DNA from: Flavobacteriaceae bacterium
GTDB lineage: Bacteria > Bacteroidota > Bacteroidia > Flavobacteriales > Flavobacteriaceae
Assembly: GCA_013001365.1 (NCBI GenBank)
Contig: JABDMQ010000153.1
Location: forward strand, 1 to 7,506
Direction of reading: 5' to 3'
DNA length: 7,506 nt
Every line of letters begins with the position of its first letter. Position 1 is the first letter of the stretch. The notes below the pieces were generated by a model. The model did not search any database and was not told the origin of the DNA. It worked only from the letters and a program-made list of their open reading frames with translations. Below, piece by piece: positions 5,781-7,506 of this stretch. A program made the position numbers and the translations under genes.

Positions 5781-6944
5781 ATGAAAAATATACTATCCAT
5801 AGCATTGTTAACTCTTTTGATATACTCTTGCGGGAGTGATACTAGCAAGGAGTCCTTAGACGATATTATCACGGAAGGCAACCTTGCAAAAATGAAGGTT
5901 AAAAGAGACCAGACATTAAAATCCTATGACAGTATTGGTAAGATCCTTGGCACACTTGAAAAGGCCATCTCAGATAAGGATACCTTGAAAAGATTGCCGT
6001 TGGTAACCTCATTTAAGGTTAAGGATACTCTTTTCAAGCATTATATCGATATTCAAGGTGATGTAGATACCAAGGAGAACTTGATCATCTACCCTGAGTT
6101 TTCTGGAACACTTATAAATGTCTTCGTTAAAGAAGGGCAACGTGTTTCTAAAGGGCAACTTTTGGCGCGTATCGATGATGGAGGCCTCTCGAGTCAGCTT
6201 GCTCAAATGCAAACTCAATATGATCTCGCAAAGACTACTTACGAAAGGCAAAAACGCCTTTGGGAACAAAAAATCGGTAGTGAAATACAATTCTTGCAAG
6301 CCAAGGCCAATATGGAAGGGCTGGAAAGCTCAGTTAAGCAAATGCAAGCCCAAGTTGGCAAGACCGCTGTTAGGGCGCCCTTTTCTGGAACTATTGACGA
6401 AGTTATCACGGACCAAGGCCAAGTTGTAACTCCTGGAGGATCCCAATTAATGCGCATTGTAAACCTCAGGAACATGTACGTCAAAGCATCCGTGCCAGAA
6501 AATTTTCTTGGTACGATCAAAAAAGGCACAAGTGTTAAGGTTGAATTCCCTTCTTTAAGACAACATATCGAAGGAAAAGTTAGGCAAGTTGGTAACTTCA
6601 TCAATCCGAATAATAGGACTTTTGAGGTCGAGATAGCTATTCCTAATAAGGAGCAACTCATCAAGCCAAATCTTGTTGCCAATCTCGAAATAAACGATTA
6701 TACGAAGGATGGAGCCATAATTGTCCCTGACAATGTCCTTCAAGAGAACGCTCAAGGCGAAAAATTCGTTTATGTTATCGATGGGTTGGAAAATTCTGAA
6801 GCAATGGTTATAAAGACCAAGGTAAATACAGGATTGGCCTATAAAGGTTTCATAGAAATAAAAGATGGGTTGAAGCCAGGACAATCAATTGTAAAAGATG
6901 GTGCTATTACAATGAGAGATGGCCTTGAAGTAAAAGTACAATAG
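5781..6944 (+). CDS. RND efflux periplasmic adaptor subunit (HlyD/AcrA family), lipoprotein
   Basis: The membrane fusion protein bridging the RND pump and the TolC-like channel. The start is set at ATG 5781, after an A-rich stretch, because it gives a lipoprotein signal ending LLIYSC with the lipidated Cys at 17; an upstream in-frame ATG at 5739 would overlap the previous gene and bury the signal. The mature protein has a Lys/Glu-rich helical segment at about 22-68, then the barrel-sandwich (lipoyl-like) half FSGTLINVFVKEGQRVSKGQ at 107-126, a helical hairpin at about 134-192 (TTYERQKRLWEQ), the second lipoyl half VRAPFSGTIDEVITDQGQVV at 197-216, a beta-barrel domain at about 229-305 and a membrane-proximal domain to residue 387. 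Tyr at position -2 of the lipobox is not the commonest choice but is tolerated. It follows the channel gene by 22 bases. Confidence 0.94.
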   Translation: MKNILSIALLTLLIYSCGSDTSKESLDDIITEGNLAKMKVKRDQTLKSYDSIGKILGTLEKAISDKDTLKRLPLVTSFKVKDTLFKHYIDIQGDVDTKENLIIYPEFSGTLINVFVKEGQRVSKGQLLARIDDGGLSSQLAQMQTQYDLAKTTYERQKRLWEQKIGSEIQFLQAKANMEGLESSVKQMQAQVGKTAVRAPFSGTIDEVITDQGQVVTPGGSQLMRIVNLRNMYVKASVPENFLGTIKKGTSVKVEFPSLRQHIEGKVRQVGNFINPNNRTFEVEIAIPNKEQLIKPNLVANLEINDYTKDGAIIVPDNVLQENAQGEKFVYVIDGLENSEAMVIKTKVNTGLAYKGFIEIKDGLKPGQSIVKDGAITMRDGLEVKVQ

Positions 6945-6960
6945 AATAATCAACTACAAC

Positions 6961-7506
6961 ATGGAAAAGAAAAAACTAAAATACTTTGGCCTGTCTTCTT
7001 GGTCAATAGACAACAGGAAAACGGTTTTTGTTATCATAGCCATCATTTTGGTAGGTGGCTTGATGAGTTATTCGAGTTTACCGAGGGAATCATTCCCAGA
7101 GATCATCGAATCAAAGATCTATGTAAGTTCTATATATCCTGGTAATGCAGCAGAAGACGTTGAAAAGTTGATTACCAAACCGCTTGAAGAAGAGTTTGAT
7201 GACATAACAGGCGTTACCAAGATTACATCAACATCTTTACAGGATTATTCTTCAATTCAAGTTGAGTTCCAAGAAGATATCACTCCTGAGGAAGCCAAGG
7301 TCAAGATCAAGGACAAGATCGACAATGTAAAAGCTCAACAGGATTGGCCCACTATAGATGGTGGTGTCAAGGTTGAGCCAAATGCATTCGACTTGAACAT
7401 TTCTGAAGTAACGCCAATCGCCAACATCAATATCACAGGCGATTTCACATCAGAGCAACTCAAGGATTTTGCTGAGTTATTGCAAGATGAGATCGAGGAG
7501 TTGCAG
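6961..7506 (+). CDS. RND-family efflux transporter permease, N-terminal 182 codons (partial at right edge)
   Basis: The inner-membrane proton-driven pump of the tripartite system. ATG 6961 lies 16 bases after the adaptor stop and the frame is open to the window end. A short cytoplasmic N-terminus (LSSWSIDNRK) precedes transmembrane helix 1 at about 21-38 (TVFVIIAIILVGGLMSYS). The start of the first periplasmic (porter) domain follows, with the family signature region YPGNAAEDVEKLITKPLEE at 59-77, GVTKITSTS at 84-92 and YSSIQVEF at 96-103. Full-length RND pumps are about 1000-1150 residues, so less than a fifth is visible and the proton-relay helices are outside. Drug (HAE1-like) rather than metal specificity fits the sequence style and the TetR partner, but cannot be settled from this part. 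Confidence 0.94.
   Translation, partial: MEKKKLKYFGLSSWSIDNRKTVFVIIAIILVGGLMSYSSLPRESFPEIIESKIYVSSIYPGNAAEDVEKLITKPLEEEFDDITGVTKITSTSLQDYSSIQVEFQEDITPEEAKVKIKDKIDNVKAQQDWPTIDGGVKVEPNAFDLNISEVTPIANINITGDFTSEQLKDFAELLQDEIEELQ

Noticed and set aside
6239..6682. A 147-codon open frame on the minus strand inside the adaptor gene
   Set aside because: It lies wholly antisense to a convincingly assigned HlyD-type gene, has no recognisable domain, and has no start context of its own; it is a frame shadow. The minus-strand frames at 6009-6299 and 6555-6884 fail for the same reason.
1..7506. Mobile elements, tRNA/rRNA genes, CRISPR arrays, defence genes or a novel multi-gene system
   Set aside because: No transposase, integrase, spaced repeats, tRNA-like cloverleaf or unusual gene cluster was seen. 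All substantial frames fit core metabolism or a standard RND efflux operon, apart from the one small unknown protein.

Overview
The window looks like chromosomal DNA of a member of the Bacteroidota, most likely a marine-type Flavobacteriia. Three things suggest this: the AT-rich composition, promoter-like boxes of the Bacteroidota -7 type (TAnnTTTG) with no Shine-Dalgarno sequences at most starts, and protein sequences that resemble flavobacterial homologues (a small barrel protein beside sucA, a DDxxD-type polyprenyl synthase, and a lipoprotein RND adaptor with an extra N-terminal helical segment). This assignment is from recognition, not from a search.

Left part (1-1679, minus strand): the N-terminal 559 codons of the E1 subunit of 2-oxoglutarate dehydrogenase (sucA), running off the left edge. 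It is divergent from a small plus-strand gene for an outer-membrane beta-barrel-like protein (1797-2336). Relatives of that protein are, as I recall, often mislabelled 'alpha-ketoglutarate decarboxylase', probably because of this neighbour. A hairpin with a U-rich tail ends this gene and overlaps the end of the convergent gene.

Middle part (2349-3682, minus strand): a two-gene unit made of an isoprenyl diphosphate synthase and a 119-aa protein of unknown function. The second gene starts with GTG inside the stop codon of the first (TAGTG), so the two are probably translationally coupled.

Right part (3807 to beyond 7506, plus strand): a compact drug-efflux-type operon of TetR/AcrR regulator, TolC-like outer membrane factor, lipoprotein periplasmic adaptor (HlyD/AcrA type) and the start of an RND inner-membrane pump. 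TetR and the outer membrane factor overlap by ATGA; the other gaps are 22 and 16 bases. The products together would form a tripartite pump spanning both membranes, with the TetR protein as the likely local repressor.

The 124-base divergent region between the isoprenyl synthase and tetR is the most interesting non-coding part. It holds two separate palindromes, each placed just upstream of a TAnnTTTG box, and both boxes sit so close to the start codons that the mRNAs would have almost no leader. I found no RNA genes, insertion sequences, CRISPR array or clear sign of horizontal transfer. Most of the window is ordinary core genome; no previously undescribed system is evident.
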